A stretch of DNA of 64,000 nucleotides from [Phialemoniopsis] sp. UDSM-2020 (lineage: Eukaryota; Ascomycota; Sordariomycetes; Thyridiales; Thyridiaceae): NCBI GenBank assembly GCA_018873225.1, contig JAEILZ010000003.1, positions 4,278,001 to 4,342,000 on the forward strand, read 5' to 3'. Shown in pieces: positions 14,237-24,701 of the stretch. Within the stretch, counting starts at the first letter, position 1; every line of letters starts with the position of its first letter. The position numbers and the translations under genes were made by a program. The notes below the pieces were generated by a model, which was not told the DNA's origin, made no database searches, and saw only the letters and a program-made list of their open reading frames with translations.

Positions 14237-14258
14237 GGGGGGGTCCTGGGTCCTGGGG
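14237..14258 (+). promoter_or_regulatory. Predicted G-quadruplex motif
   Basis: The plus strand has a G7 tract (14237-14243), then TCCT, G3 (14248-14250), TCCT and G4 (14255-14258). Splitting the G7 as G3-N-G3 gives four G-runs with loops of 1, 4 and 4 bases, which fits the usual G3+N1-7 rule. It lies about 1.1 kb before the transcription factor start, probably in promoter or leader. Confidence 0.45.
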
Positions 14259-15216
14259 CCCTGCCACTGGAAGGGGGGAGTGGCCCCCCCCTTCTCTGTC
14301 CCGTCGTCGCCGCCGCCTCCGCCTGTCTCTCTAGCAGCGAAGCATGTCCACGGGTACCTACCCTACTACCCTACCCATGAAGTCACTCTCTGTCTCGCTA
14401 GGCCCAACGGTACTCGGGGTTCCTCTTGCTACTCTTTTGCTTTGTATTTAATTACTGTCACGTCCCCTCCCTCCAAAGCCACGGCCCTCTCCTCCCCCTT
14501 CTGATCGATCAACAGATTCATTATCTCAGCCACGTCGCTGCAACGTTCACCACTCACCTTCGCTTGATTCCCAATCTACTCTAGGAAGTCCTCGTTGACT
14601 CCTGTCACTCGCTTTTAATTTTCTTTGATTACGGTTTGGAGACTTGGAGAAGATAGCCGTCTTACACAGACCCCCGTCCTCTCACCCCAAATCCCAACAC
14701 AGCTTTCCATAGGTATATTCCTTGCATCAGCCTGTCAAGTCGCATATATCGAGTCCTTCTGCTGCTCCTTGCATCCGCATACAAGCACAGAGAATTCCCA
14801 AAAACGCTGGTCAAGACTTGCCTTCATACCTGCTACTCGTATGGAGAAGCATATCTGGGCGACATTCTAAAGTCTTTTCTTTCCAAATTATTTCAAAACT
14901 ATTATATACGATCGCTACGTCCGCAAAGGAAGGAAGATTCTTACTGAGGAGGAAAAGACACCATAAAGCCACCATCACCTGGCAATCTACCTGGCTATCC
15001 CGTCCTCCCGACTCCCATCTACGGCACCGCAACTCGCCAATTCGGCTCGTCTTGTCTTCAGCTGTGCCTCTGACCTGCCTCTATCCCAGGCCAAGAAAGT
15101 TGTCTCACTCAGCTCATCAGACAGCTTCCTCAGTGTGCAGCCTTATATAATCTGACCAACCCTCTGCAACTCGTTCGCTACCCCGGGCACGAACGTCGTT
15201 TCGTGTCTATCTTCGT

Positions 15217-15339
15217 GTAAGTGAGCCCACATCGAGACATGTGCTTGTACCGTCCTTTCACTCCCTTGATGTCGACATAGTAGCACATTCACTCGTGTAT
15301 CAAGAGGTTCACGTAACTAATCTGACACCCTGACTCTAG
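15217..15339 (+). other. Probable 5'-UTR intron of the C6 transcription factor
   Basis: The donor GTAAGTGAG at 15217 and the acceptor CTCTAG ending at 15339 bound a 123-base segment, with a branch-like ACTAATCTGAC about 20 bases before the acceptor. It ends 34 bases before the start codon at 15374. The signals match those of the coding introns of the same gene. It is inferred from splice signals only. Confidence 0.6.
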
Positions 15340-15373
15340 TTTCTCTCGTTCAAACCAACAACCGAACGCAGCA

Positions 15374-17431
15374 ATGGCTGGCCCTGGCGGTGGTCCTCCT
15401 CGACGGAGGTGAGTAGCTAACTCCTCAATGGTCTTGGGACGAACCCGGTGCTAACGTTGACCTTTCCAGCCACACCAAGTCCCGGAAGGGCTGTGATGCG
15501 TGGTATGCAAAAGATTTGCCTGTGACCAGCCTTGCTAAGATGTCTATCATGCTGACCTCGAATTTAGCAAACGCCGCCACATCCGTTGTGACGAGAACTT
15601 CCCTCAGTGGTATGTTGAAACCTGCCCCAGACATCTTCCCCCTGGCCAGCCACTTACGTCTCTACAGCCGCAACTGCACCAAGCACAAGATTCGCTGCCC
15701 CTACAATGACATTCCTGTGCCCGATGACAGGTCTGCTACTCCCGACAAGCCGGATCTCATGTGGACCCCCGAAATCGAGGCTGTCATTGAGCAGTGGCAG
15801 CGCACTGGGCTCTTCCCCTTCCCGAGCCTCAACATCTACCCGGCGCCCAATCCTCAGCTCTTCACCGTGGAGCAGCTGCGTCTCATTCACCATGCCGCTT
15901 CCATCAGCCACCAGTTGAGGCTCATTGACGCTGATGGTTTCACCATCTGGACTCGCCAGATTCCGACGTAAGGCTGAACCCAGGAGGCTGCTAGTGTTGT
16001 TAAAAGTCAGGGGCTAACCAACCCTTCCAGAATCATCAAGATCGGTGCAACCCAAGGTTATGTCATGCATGCTCTGCTCGCTTTCTCTGCCATGCATCTT
16101 GCCTTCCTCACCGACTGCCCATTGGTCGGTAACATGGCCTACGAGCACCGCGGTATTGCCCTCAAGGGGTTGCAGGAAGCCATTGGCACCTTCTCGAGGG
16201 AGACTTCTGATGCTATCCTTGCCGCCTCTCTCGTCCTCTCGTGGCAAGCTACAGATTGGTAAGCAATAATCTGCAGCCTTCCGCCTCAGCGTAACAAGGA
16301 CTAACCTCGATGCAGGCGGAGCTGGACCCAGTTGATGCAGGGAACCCGTTCGGTAAGTCGTACAGAGTACAAGATGTGGCGCACAATCCCTGACTTGAAA
16401 TTACATCAAAGGTTATCGAGGCCATGGACCCCTGGAAGCACGAATCTCAGTTCGGTGACTTCATCGCTGAGAGCAGCACGTTCCCAACTGCCCCGCCCTC
16501 GCCCACTCCCGACCACAAGCCGAGCCAGCCGCGCCAGGAGGACTTGGACATCTTCCAGCACACTCTTCTGCAGCTTCAAAAGGTCGAGACACATCTCAAG
16601 CAGCAACGCGGGGATACGAAGGCTGTGCAACAGCTCATCACCTTTGTCAAGGGCGCGCGCAAGGTCAGCCCGACCCTCTCGGTCGCCCAGCAGTTCGAGC
16701 GCCTGCGGCCGTTGCGGACCTGGCTCTTCTGGCTTCCCGTCATGTTCCTGCAGCAGACCGGAGGATCTCCAAGCGCCTTGCTCGTCATCGCACACTACTA
16801 CACGGCTGCGCTACTCATGGAGCGTCTCTTCCCTGAGATTGGCGCCGCCTACTTTGGTAGTCTGTCCATCGGCCCTGTAGAGGAAATCGCCCGGCGACTC
16901 CTCTCCATCAATGTCTCCGGAGGTTCCGAAGGCGAGACACAGAACGCGCTCACTCTCATGGAGTTCCCCATCGACACTGTCAACGGCTTCCGCCAGCGAA
17001 TGGGCTGGGTCCAGCCGACCCGCACGCCGTCTTTCCCGCAGTTCAATCCGCCGAACTTTTACCGCGAGGACTCGGCCCCGACCCAGATGCCGCCAACCTC
17101 GGAGTATCTGCCGTATGCCGACAGCCCTGCCTTCAGCTACAGCACCGAGGACCTCTCGCTCCTGAGCTCAGACCCCGGCCCGAGCAGTGCCATCAACCCC
17201 CTGCACTTCGCCAACCCGCAGTACCTGAACATTCCGAGCCCCTCGTACGGCGGCTACAGCCCCGCGTCCAGCACCTTCGGTGACTTTGCCGACGGTGCCT
17301 CGATGGGCTACAGCGACAACGAGGACTTTGCTACATATGACATGGCTTACCCCTCTACCGATTCGATGATGGGAGGACCAAACAGCTATGGTGCCGGGTT
17401 CGTCACTCCAATCCAGACCGTGTGGATCTAG
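15374..17431 (+). CDS. Zn(II)2Cys6 transcription factor, Upc2/sterol-uptake-control-like
   Basis: Nuclear DNA-binding regulator. Seven exons: 15374-15408, 15470-15502, 15568-15609, 15668-15967, 16031-16258, 16316-16352 and 16412-17431, giving 564 residues. The start is the first ATG after the leader intron and gives a proline/glycine-rich N-terminus followed directly by the zinc cluster. The six ligands are C20, C23, C30, C37, C40 and C47 (CX2CX6CX6CX2CX6C), the binuclear cluster that binds CGG-type half-sites. Residues 60-390 resemble the fungal-specific regulatory domain of Upc2/Ecm22-like proteins, with DLMWTPEIEAVIEQWQ and HHAASISHQLRLI segments. The C-terminal third is Pro/Ser/Tyr-rich and acidic, as in activation domains. 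Introns 2 and 3 split the codons of C23 and C37. A different last exon (17505-17757) is possible; see findings. The family is clear, but the target pathway is not shown by the neighbours. Confidence 0.9.
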
Positions 17432-17842
17432 AGTCTAGATGGTACACCACATCGGCCACCTCAGTCGGTTCGAAGGGGCAAAAGTGATTGACCGTTACGC
17501 CCAGGACCCCTTTCATGACAAGCACACCCACTTATCCGCCACCCGAGGACCCGTCAATGCTCCTTTCTACCTCGCTGCCTGCTGCTGCACCCTCGCCATT
17601 TCTGCGGTCTGAGCCCTTCAACATGCTCCCTCTCCCCGAGTCGCCAGTTCCGAGCATGGGATTCCCGCGACTCCCGGGCCATCGTCACAATCTCTCGACC
17701 TCATCCGCTCCGACACCCAGCGGAGATGGTGAGAAAGGCAAGGACAGAGCGACATGACCTGCTCCTGCGCCTCCTTTCTCCCAATGACTCTTTCTCTTTC
17801 GAATTCACAAAGTCCAGCCTCTTTTGAACGCACATGCAACCC

Positions 17843-18119
17843 ACGCTCCTTAGCACCCACGATCGTTATACCCGACAGTACCACACGTCAACCAACTTTA
17901 CGACATTCCTTAGACGATTTTCCAATGGCCGAATGGCCAGGTCTGATATGAAGACCTACGACGCTCCTTTGTCCACACCAATGATACCCCGGAATCATAG
18001 ACGCTCCTTTTTGTCTGATGACAACGCTCATCACATATACCACATATAGACGCTCCTTTAACGACACACCACGACTGCATTTTCGGCATAGACAACACCA
18101 TTACACACATACGCTCCTT
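17843..18119 (+). repeat. Five dispersed copies of ACGCTCCTT
   Basis: The 9-mer ACGCTCCTT occurs exactly at 17843-17851, 17961-17969, 18001-18009, 18050-18058 and 18111-18119, with spacings of 118, 40, 49 and 61 bases, all on the same strand. Several copies carry an extra G or A before and T after. A weaker form, ACATTCCTT, lies near 17903. The cluster falls in the presumed 3'-UTR or just downstream of the transcription factor gene. Spacing is irregular, so it is not a tandem array; it looks like a repeated recognition motif. Function unknown. Confidence 0.75.
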
Positions 18120-19770
18120 ACGGACATGATGATCAAGATACCCCACTGCATAGCGACTCTAATCTAATTTTGCAACGTTGAGCGTTCTGTTTGTCCCGCC
18201 GTCACGGGGGACCCAAAAGTACACACAAGGGAAGGAAAGAAAAACACGCTGGTGCGTGTACAAGGGAATTTGCATTGGGCGGAGTTAATGTTTGGGATAT
18301 TGCAAGATGTTTTTGTTTTTGCTTTTTCACGATCTCGTTTTTATCAGAGCGATTTCCCTAATTTCTATTTGAATATCTTTGGTCTGGATTATAATGCCAC
18401 CCTCTCAACGGCTAGGGGCGAAGGCAGATGGTTATATTACAGGGCCTGTCATGTTTTCTGTTTTTGCATTTGACGAAGTATCTTGCTTGGAATCATGAGC
18501 GGGCTTACCACTATTAGAGTGATGTTTAACGCTTAATCAACAATGAATATTGCTCTTTGCCCTCATACACGAAGTACACATTTTATGCACCTTGCGTGAA
18601 TATCTTGGTCTGTATGCTTCAGCATGCCGCCCATACCCTTCGGAACTCTCAATCTCTCCGTCTGGCGTGCTCCATTTCTTTGTCTAGTGGCGCCTGTCAC
18701 CGTCACGAGCCCCAAGGAGCCCCTAGGAACCACACCCACCAGACGGAGTCGAGCCGATCTGGCGTCGGCACGTGGAGAACAAGGAAAAGGCAGGAGGAGG
18801 GCAAGGAGAGACGGGGCACCGAGGCTCTGCGGGTCCGGCAGGCCGTTCTGCGAATAGTCTAATTCCAACCTCTATTTCGTCAATCTTTTTGGCGGGTCCC
18901 CTTTTCTTTTCCTCTCTAAGAAAAGACTCGAAACATATTTTTGTTATCGATCTCTTCCCGTATTGACACGTTCCTTTTGATGGACAGGGGATCCTGAGGC
19001 TGGGGAGAAAGCTTCTCTGGTTACAATCTCTCCACCTTTTGGCCGGCAGAGACAATGCAGGTCATCGTCATGAGAGATCTTTCCCGGCCGCGGTTGTTCT
19101 GTCTCCACGAGACTCCCTTTCCTGTGCCTTGCCTGCTCCAGACTTGCTGATAGGCCGGCGTGTTCTGCGTAATGTCTGTCTGTATGCATCCATGGGGAGA
19201 CCGTTGGGTGGGCAGCAGGTGATCGATAACCTTGTTTTCCTCCGTGACAAGTTTGGGCTGTGCCACCACCACGTCAAACCAAAGCGGTACCTGAATTCTG
19301 GGTAGGTAGCTGAGCGCTGGTACACCCGCGCCTGCGCCCGCGCACAACACTCCGCCTGTTGGCCACCAAAGAGAACAAGAGAAGAGAGGAGAGCAGGCAG
19401 GGGTGTGGAGTGACCGGCCTGGATGGCTGGCATGACAGCCTCGTATTCCACGGGTAGGGCAGTTGAGGCCGACAGGGGTGCGCACGCCAATTGAAGGGGG
19501 CCCGCTCCGCCTGCGCTACCTAGCGTGCAAGTGCTTGCAGCCAGCAAACCAGGGAAAAACCAGCTTGTTCCTGTCATCTTTTCCGTCTCTCTCCATCTCT
19601 TGTTTTGCCAAAAATAGGACACTCTCACGATGCTTCGAATCGATTTGATTTGGTACCGCCTAGGTAAGTTGCTTGTTTTGGTAGGCTGGTGTACGGGCAA
19701 TGTCGTACACCGCAACACCCCGGCCGGTCCATTTCCGGGGTTTGGAGTGAGGGCGGGAGCTTATGTTCCC

Positions 19771-19790
19771 TTCCTCCTCCTCCTCCTCCT
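19771..19790 (+). repeat. TCC microsatellite
   Basis: About six TCC units in non-coding DNA. Simple repeat only. Confidence 0.8.
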
Positions 19791-21656
19791 GCCCATCGCG
19801 GAGGGAATTCCGTAGATGGACTTCTATTGTGTCCTTTGGTGTTTGACGTTACGAAGTGGACGAGCATGACGATCGTACCTGGGGCTTTGGAGCAGGAGGA
19901 TTGCCCGGCACTGCTTTCATTCTCTCGTGATACGGCCCGTTTCGTCTCGCCCTGCACACACGGCGGCTACGCACCAAAATACCCGTAAATAGATACGACA
20001 TTCGAGGATGACGTCCATGAAACTTATGCTTAATTCCATCTCCCCAAGATCTCGTTCATCTCTCTTCTACCCTTTTTGCCCTTGCAGTGTATCATTGCCC
20101 TGGAGAGTAAAAGTCGAGTGGCGGGCGCCGCCGGCGCCTCTGCGCGCGTTGCCAGACTAGGACTGTTTCGCCCAGGAGTGACCTCGTATTCAGTGATGAC
20201 CTTTTTTTCTCCCTCTTCGCCTCACCAACCACAGAGGCCAGATCAGCAGCAGAGTATGGAATGAGATTGTGAATAGCAAAATAAGCTAGATACCCGCCGT
20301 GCCATCGTGAGATTCAATTTCCCGTGGTCAATATCGTGCAGTGACAGCGATGTGCTCCCATGACACTTGACGGTGTAGATACCACTGTCCACTCAATAGA
20401 CGATCAGTTGTGCGGCCCTTTCAGGATAATCGGCACAGAGAGCATGACACCCAGTCCGTCTCTCTACCTCTATCTTGCGAAATAGCCGGGCAAAGTCGGC
20501 AAGTCCATCCTCGACTCACCTGCAAGAGTACAGGAGGGCATCACGCATTAGAACATCGACCTCCCCGAAGCAGATTAGGATAGAGGCCCTCTCACAGTCC
20601 CCACGCGCGCTTCCCGCCGAGAACTCCCATATTGCATGATAACCGTCAAGAGATATTCATGATCATCCTGCCCCGAGTGCAGCACCAGAGCCAACCTAGT
20701 CCCACTCAGGGGGAAAGGGGAGGAGCAGCAAGCATGCATACCGCGGGACAAGTCGAGCCAAACCAGACACACTCCGACAATGAACCCTCTATCCTCCATC
20801 GACCGCAGAGTAGCAGTCCCGGCATACATACCCGGTACCACTTGGAAATACCCAGTGTCAGCAGCGCACTCGAGGGGGTAAACCATCACCCACACACCCC
20901 CTGAGATCAGGTTTGTCGAGTAGCCGGAGGACCAGTTGTCCCGTCGCAGCTCCAATGACGACTCCCTATGCCATCTTCGGCTACTCACAATATAGTCTTG
21001 TCTCAAGCTAAGTCTGCTTCTCGTCATGCCCCTTTACTCTTCTCAGCGGACGGATCTGTTCGGCAGGCCTAAGCGGACATCGTCCTAACCACGATTCCCA
21101 CCATGCCCCAGTCAACCTTGCCCATCCCTTCTAGCTCTTGACTCAGTGCCTATGAGACACATCTCCATGGTTCGATGTGGACTGGAGCAGGTACCTCTCT
21201 TTCAAAGTCAGGAAAGCGGTCCAAAGGGTGTGTTCGCAGCGGCAAGCCTACCTGTACTTGGCCAAGGTACCGGTACATCTGCTGGGTCATCGACAGAAGA
21301 GCTGCAGTAGCCATGCCAGAACGAGTATAGGAATGCATAAAGACTTTTCATTTTTACTAACCTAGCATTGCCAGCATACCGAATGTTTCCACCCCGTCCA
21401 ATAGTGCGCCCCTCTCCCTCTGCTCGAGATACTTGCTCCGACAGTAATCAATAAAATACCACCTCGTCATGTCGACGATCCTTGTTCCCTCCCTTTCCAA
21501 ACCGAATAATACAATGCTTCCGCAGCCCGATGTCGGCTTCTCTTCATACACTCATACACGGGCTGCTACAGGGGTTTCTCCTCAAGTAGCGCAGGCGATA
21601 GCAAACTCTGGAATTGGGCCACGAGCGTGCTTTCTCTTTTCAAGGCGCTTTGACGA

Positions 21657-24600
21657 CTAGCCAAAACGCATCAGACTATCCGCTATCCCATGCCATCGCC
21701 CCTTACCGTCGTCATGGCTACCCAGGTGGTTCGTCCGGCATTTGCGAGGGCCCGTGTTGTGCGAAAATACACGGCGGATCGAAAGTGAATTTGTCAAGAC
21801 CGTCGCGAATGGGCCCTGCTCGGAGCAGAGAGAAGACGGCGTGTTGCCATGACGGTCCATTAATAGTTCTGAGCTGTATTTGGTGCCGGCCTTTTCCACA
21901 GTGTTGTCAAGATTGTCGGAGGTTGTTCTCGCCGCTGTAGATGCCGTATTCACGGCCGTGGCCTGTGATGACTTGCCGGGACTCGTAGAGGTAATTGAAT
22001 TGCCGGCAACGTAGCTAGGGCTGGTCGCCTTACCCTTCACGGATCCAAAAATCGCCGCCTCGGCGTCGATTCCCCAGCAGGTATTTGGTGCAGAATGATC
22101 GTTCAAGGTCTCATCATGGCTGGGAGCTGGGCGCGACCGAGTCACTGGATAATAGCTTGCAGCACCGTCGGGCTGAACATGACGAATGCTACCCTGAGAT
22201 TGAGATGATGTCTTGACCCCACACGTCGAACGAGGACTATCTCGCTTGTTGTCAATCTCTACATGAAAGAGTGTCTTGGAGCTGCACTGTGAGTCGGTGG
22301 ACTCCCTACTCGGCTCAGCACTGGTGACGGGATCACTGTCAAGGGTGTTGACAGGTCTTAGGGGCACTGCAGAAGCCACACGCCGAAGTTTGCCTGCCAG
22401 GCTGTTCATGTGAACCGGAATGTGTGAGCGCGGCATCGTTCCAGCGGAAGAACAGACCCCACCGCCACGAAGGCGCGGATCCCCAGAAGAAGATCCAGTG
22501 GCAAGTTTGGAAGAACGCCCCGAATCAGTTCTGGTAGAGCCAGAAGAAGGACCGGAGGTAGGCCCGGGTTGAGATGCACTGGCCTGTCTAGAAGACCCTG
22601 CTGAACTTGATTCAGGCGTCGGTCCAGACGAGGACGTTATTCCAGGATTGGAAGACGACTCGGCAGCCACTTCACGAGACAGTATATGAGACGGTGCAGT
22701 TGCAGGTCTCAAAGAAGTCCCGGGAGTGATTCCAAGAGCATGCAAAGAACGACCCGATGCAGGCCCCGTTGAAGAGGTATTTTCAGGTCTGGAGTCTGAC
22801 CCGGAGGCAGTTTCGTTGCCGGAATTCCCATTGGCGGAACTTGCATTAGAAGCATGTGCAGAGGGAGGCGCGGAGAATATGTCGGCAGGATTTGCGGAAC
22901 GATCAGGCTGAGTTCCTTGAGAGAACCCACGGAAAAGTCCACCAGCAGCTTGCTCAGAAGAAGACGAAGTCGCAGGTCTTCTGACGGCAAGCACAGAGGC
23001 AGCGTCGCTGGAGAAGGAAAAATGAGAACGAAGTGCGGGCACAGTTTCAGGAGATGCAGCGGTGTTCGCAGGAGTATCAGGAACCTGGGTAGAGCTATTG
23101 GCATAGCTAGGAGCCCGGGGAGGAGAGTGCTCCGGTGGTTCCACCCAAGTCCAGTACCCATCCGGTCTGCGATTTGGACCTCCGTCGGTCTGTGTTGCGC
23201 CGCTCGCATAACGTACCGAGATGGAAAGGTTGGGATCTCGAGGTTGAGGATAATTCGGATCTACATCTGCCCACTCTCGAGTAGGCGATCCAGAAGACGA
23301 AGTTTGTATAGGCAACTGGCCTGGAGCGCGTGGACGTTCCTGATACTCCGGATAGGAAGAGCCCTGCCTTGGGGGAGAAGAGCCCTGCTGTTGGGGAGAA
23401 AAGCCCCGGAGTTGGAGAGAAGGGTTTTGTTGTTGGAAGGGAAGTGGGCCAATTTGTGGTCGAGAGGAGCCCGTTTGAGCTCCTGTACGTTCTACAGGCC
23501 GGGGTTGCAAGCCACCTTCTCTGAGGATATCATCTAACTGTCCCAGAATTTGAGATCCAGTAGGAGGAGACACAGACTTGCTTTTCTCAGCACTAGGGAA
23601 ACGTCGACGAGTTCTTCCCCGGTTGAAATCTTCTTGGCCATCATAGCCTGTCTCGGGAGAAGAATCTCCTGTGGTCCAGTCCGGGCGCGGGGGTAGAGTG
23701 AAGCCGGTGGGTGCGTCAGAAGGTTGGGCCTGGGCCATGTCCATCAATGACGCTGCCGCCCTCTGCTCCTCTTCCGCGGGCTGCACTTCGTTTTGTGCTT
23801 GCCCATCGGTCGGCTTACTGTCCTTGTCGGCCACCTGCTGAAGAGAAGGCCTCTTGAACACCTTCTTGGCACCTTTGCTGATGGAGTTGCGCATTGAGCC
23901 AAGGAATTTGTTGCGGTGCTTTCCTTGCTTGGGGGCAGATTGGGTCTCTTGACCGGAGGGAGCTAAGTTCTCTTGTCCAGAGGGAGCTGAGTCCTCTGGC
24001 CCGGAGGGAGCTGGGTTCTCTGGCCCGGAGGGAGCTACTTTCTGTTTCTTGGAGGTTCTTGTGAAGGGAAATGGCCCTGGTTTGGCGAAGCGAATTAAGT
24101 TTGGTGGAGGACCGGCTGATGGCACAGATGTCGATCCTCCTGTAGGATTGACTACGGGCTGAACGTTCTTACCCGTCCCAGCCTCAGCCACTGGAGTAGG
24201 CTCTTGCCCATGAACTGTCTTGAAAGGGTTCTTTCTAGATGACCGAGGGCTGATAGGACCCTTGGGTACTTCGGCAGATTTGGTACCGGCGCGCTCGTCG
24301 TCCCCCTCTGAACCAGTAGTGTCGCAACATTTGCATGTGGGGGAATCGATCTCCGGGCATTTGCACGGCAGGGGACACTTGCACCGAGGGTCGCAGTAAC
24401 ATGTATGCACATACGACCGGGTGGTTCCCGTTCGAGAGACTTCTAATCTCAGTCAGAATAAGTAGTTCCCTGAGGGGGTTCACCACTGCATGAGAAACGT
24501 ACCGCCACTGCCAAAACCATGGACGGCAGCCTGACTGGATATGGACACGTCAGCTTGGCTAGCTCCCGTTTCGGACTCCTCTGGTTGGTGTTCTTGTTGC

Positions 24601-24701
24601 TCCTGCGACCCTCTAGATCGCTGCTGGCGGCGACGGAGGAATGCGAATGTGCGGAGCGAGGCATCTTTGCCTTTGCCAACCTTGTTATCGCGAACCCCCA
24701 T
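21657..24701 (-). CDS. Large disordered protein with metallothionein-like cysteine cluster, function unknown
   Basis: Two exons, 24503-24701 and 21657-24442 (60-base intron, donor GTACGT), give 994 residues. The start is the first ATG of exon 1; the long second exon alone has no ATG at its head, so the upstream exon is needed. Residues 81-106 hold nine cysteines in the pattern CXCX3CXCX3CXCX7CXCC, with lysines and prolines between, like a metallothionein-type metal-binding cluster. The rest is low-complexity Ser/Pro/Gly/Gln-rich and probably unfolded. It includes four 8-residue repeats of the type APSG(P/Q)E(N/D)x and a 7-residue repeat (GFSPQQQ, GSSPPRQ). No membrane segment, signal peptide or enzyme motif is visible. 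I do not recognise the family. The last ~60 residues read less coherently, and a GTAAGG donor-like site there could mean a missed 3' intron. Confidence 0.7.
23941..24036 (-). repeat. 24-bp coding minisatellite, four copies
   Basis: GAGGGAGCT recurs at 23956, 23980, 24004 and 24028, exactly every 24 bases, within the 994-residue gene. It encodes four tandem 8-residue units of consensus A-P-S-G-(P/Q)-E-(N/D)-x. In-frame repeat units of this kind often vary in number between strains. A second, 21-base coding repeat lies at about 23353-23440. Confidence 0.85.

Larger units (their letters stand above)
13051..15373 (+). promoter_or_regulatory. Upstream region and leader of the C6 transcription factor
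   Basis: From about 13.1 kb the sequence becomes strongly pyrimidine-rich on the plus strand (notably 13.9-14.5 kb), the composition common in promoters and 5' leaders of filamentous fungi. It holds a (AAATGC)3 microsatellite at 13200-13217, AGGTACCT palindromes at 13879-13886 and 14015-14022, a GC alternation near 14164, and a G-quadruplex motif at 14237-14258. A good 5'-UTR intron lies at 15217-15339, so transcription must begin upstream of 15217. The leader contains several ATGs ahead of the main start, which would act as upstream reading frames. Exact transcription start and promoter elements cannot be fixed from sequence. Confidence 0.5.
17432..21656. other. Convergent intergenic region, no recognised gene
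   Basis: Lies between the ends of the transcription factor (+) and the 994-residue protein (-). Its first 700 bases are probably 3'-UTR of the transcription factor, with the coding-like frame to 17757 and the ACGCTCCTT repeats. 18.25-18.5 kb is T-rich. A (TCC)n run sits at about 19771-19790 and GGTACCT motifs at 19286 and 21190. Reading frames up to 216 codons on the minus strand near 19.1-19.7 kb have no recognisable motif and I do not call them. Confidence 0.55.

Noticed and set aside
19068..19718. 216-codon minus-strand frame
   Set aside because: Reads as non-protein composition with no family motif, and it has no clear continuation. Kept as non-coding.
22455..22475. LRGGG in the disordered protein, like a ubiquitin C-terminus
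   Set aside because: It is internal, with no ubiquitin fold before it; low-complexity sequence makes this a chance match.
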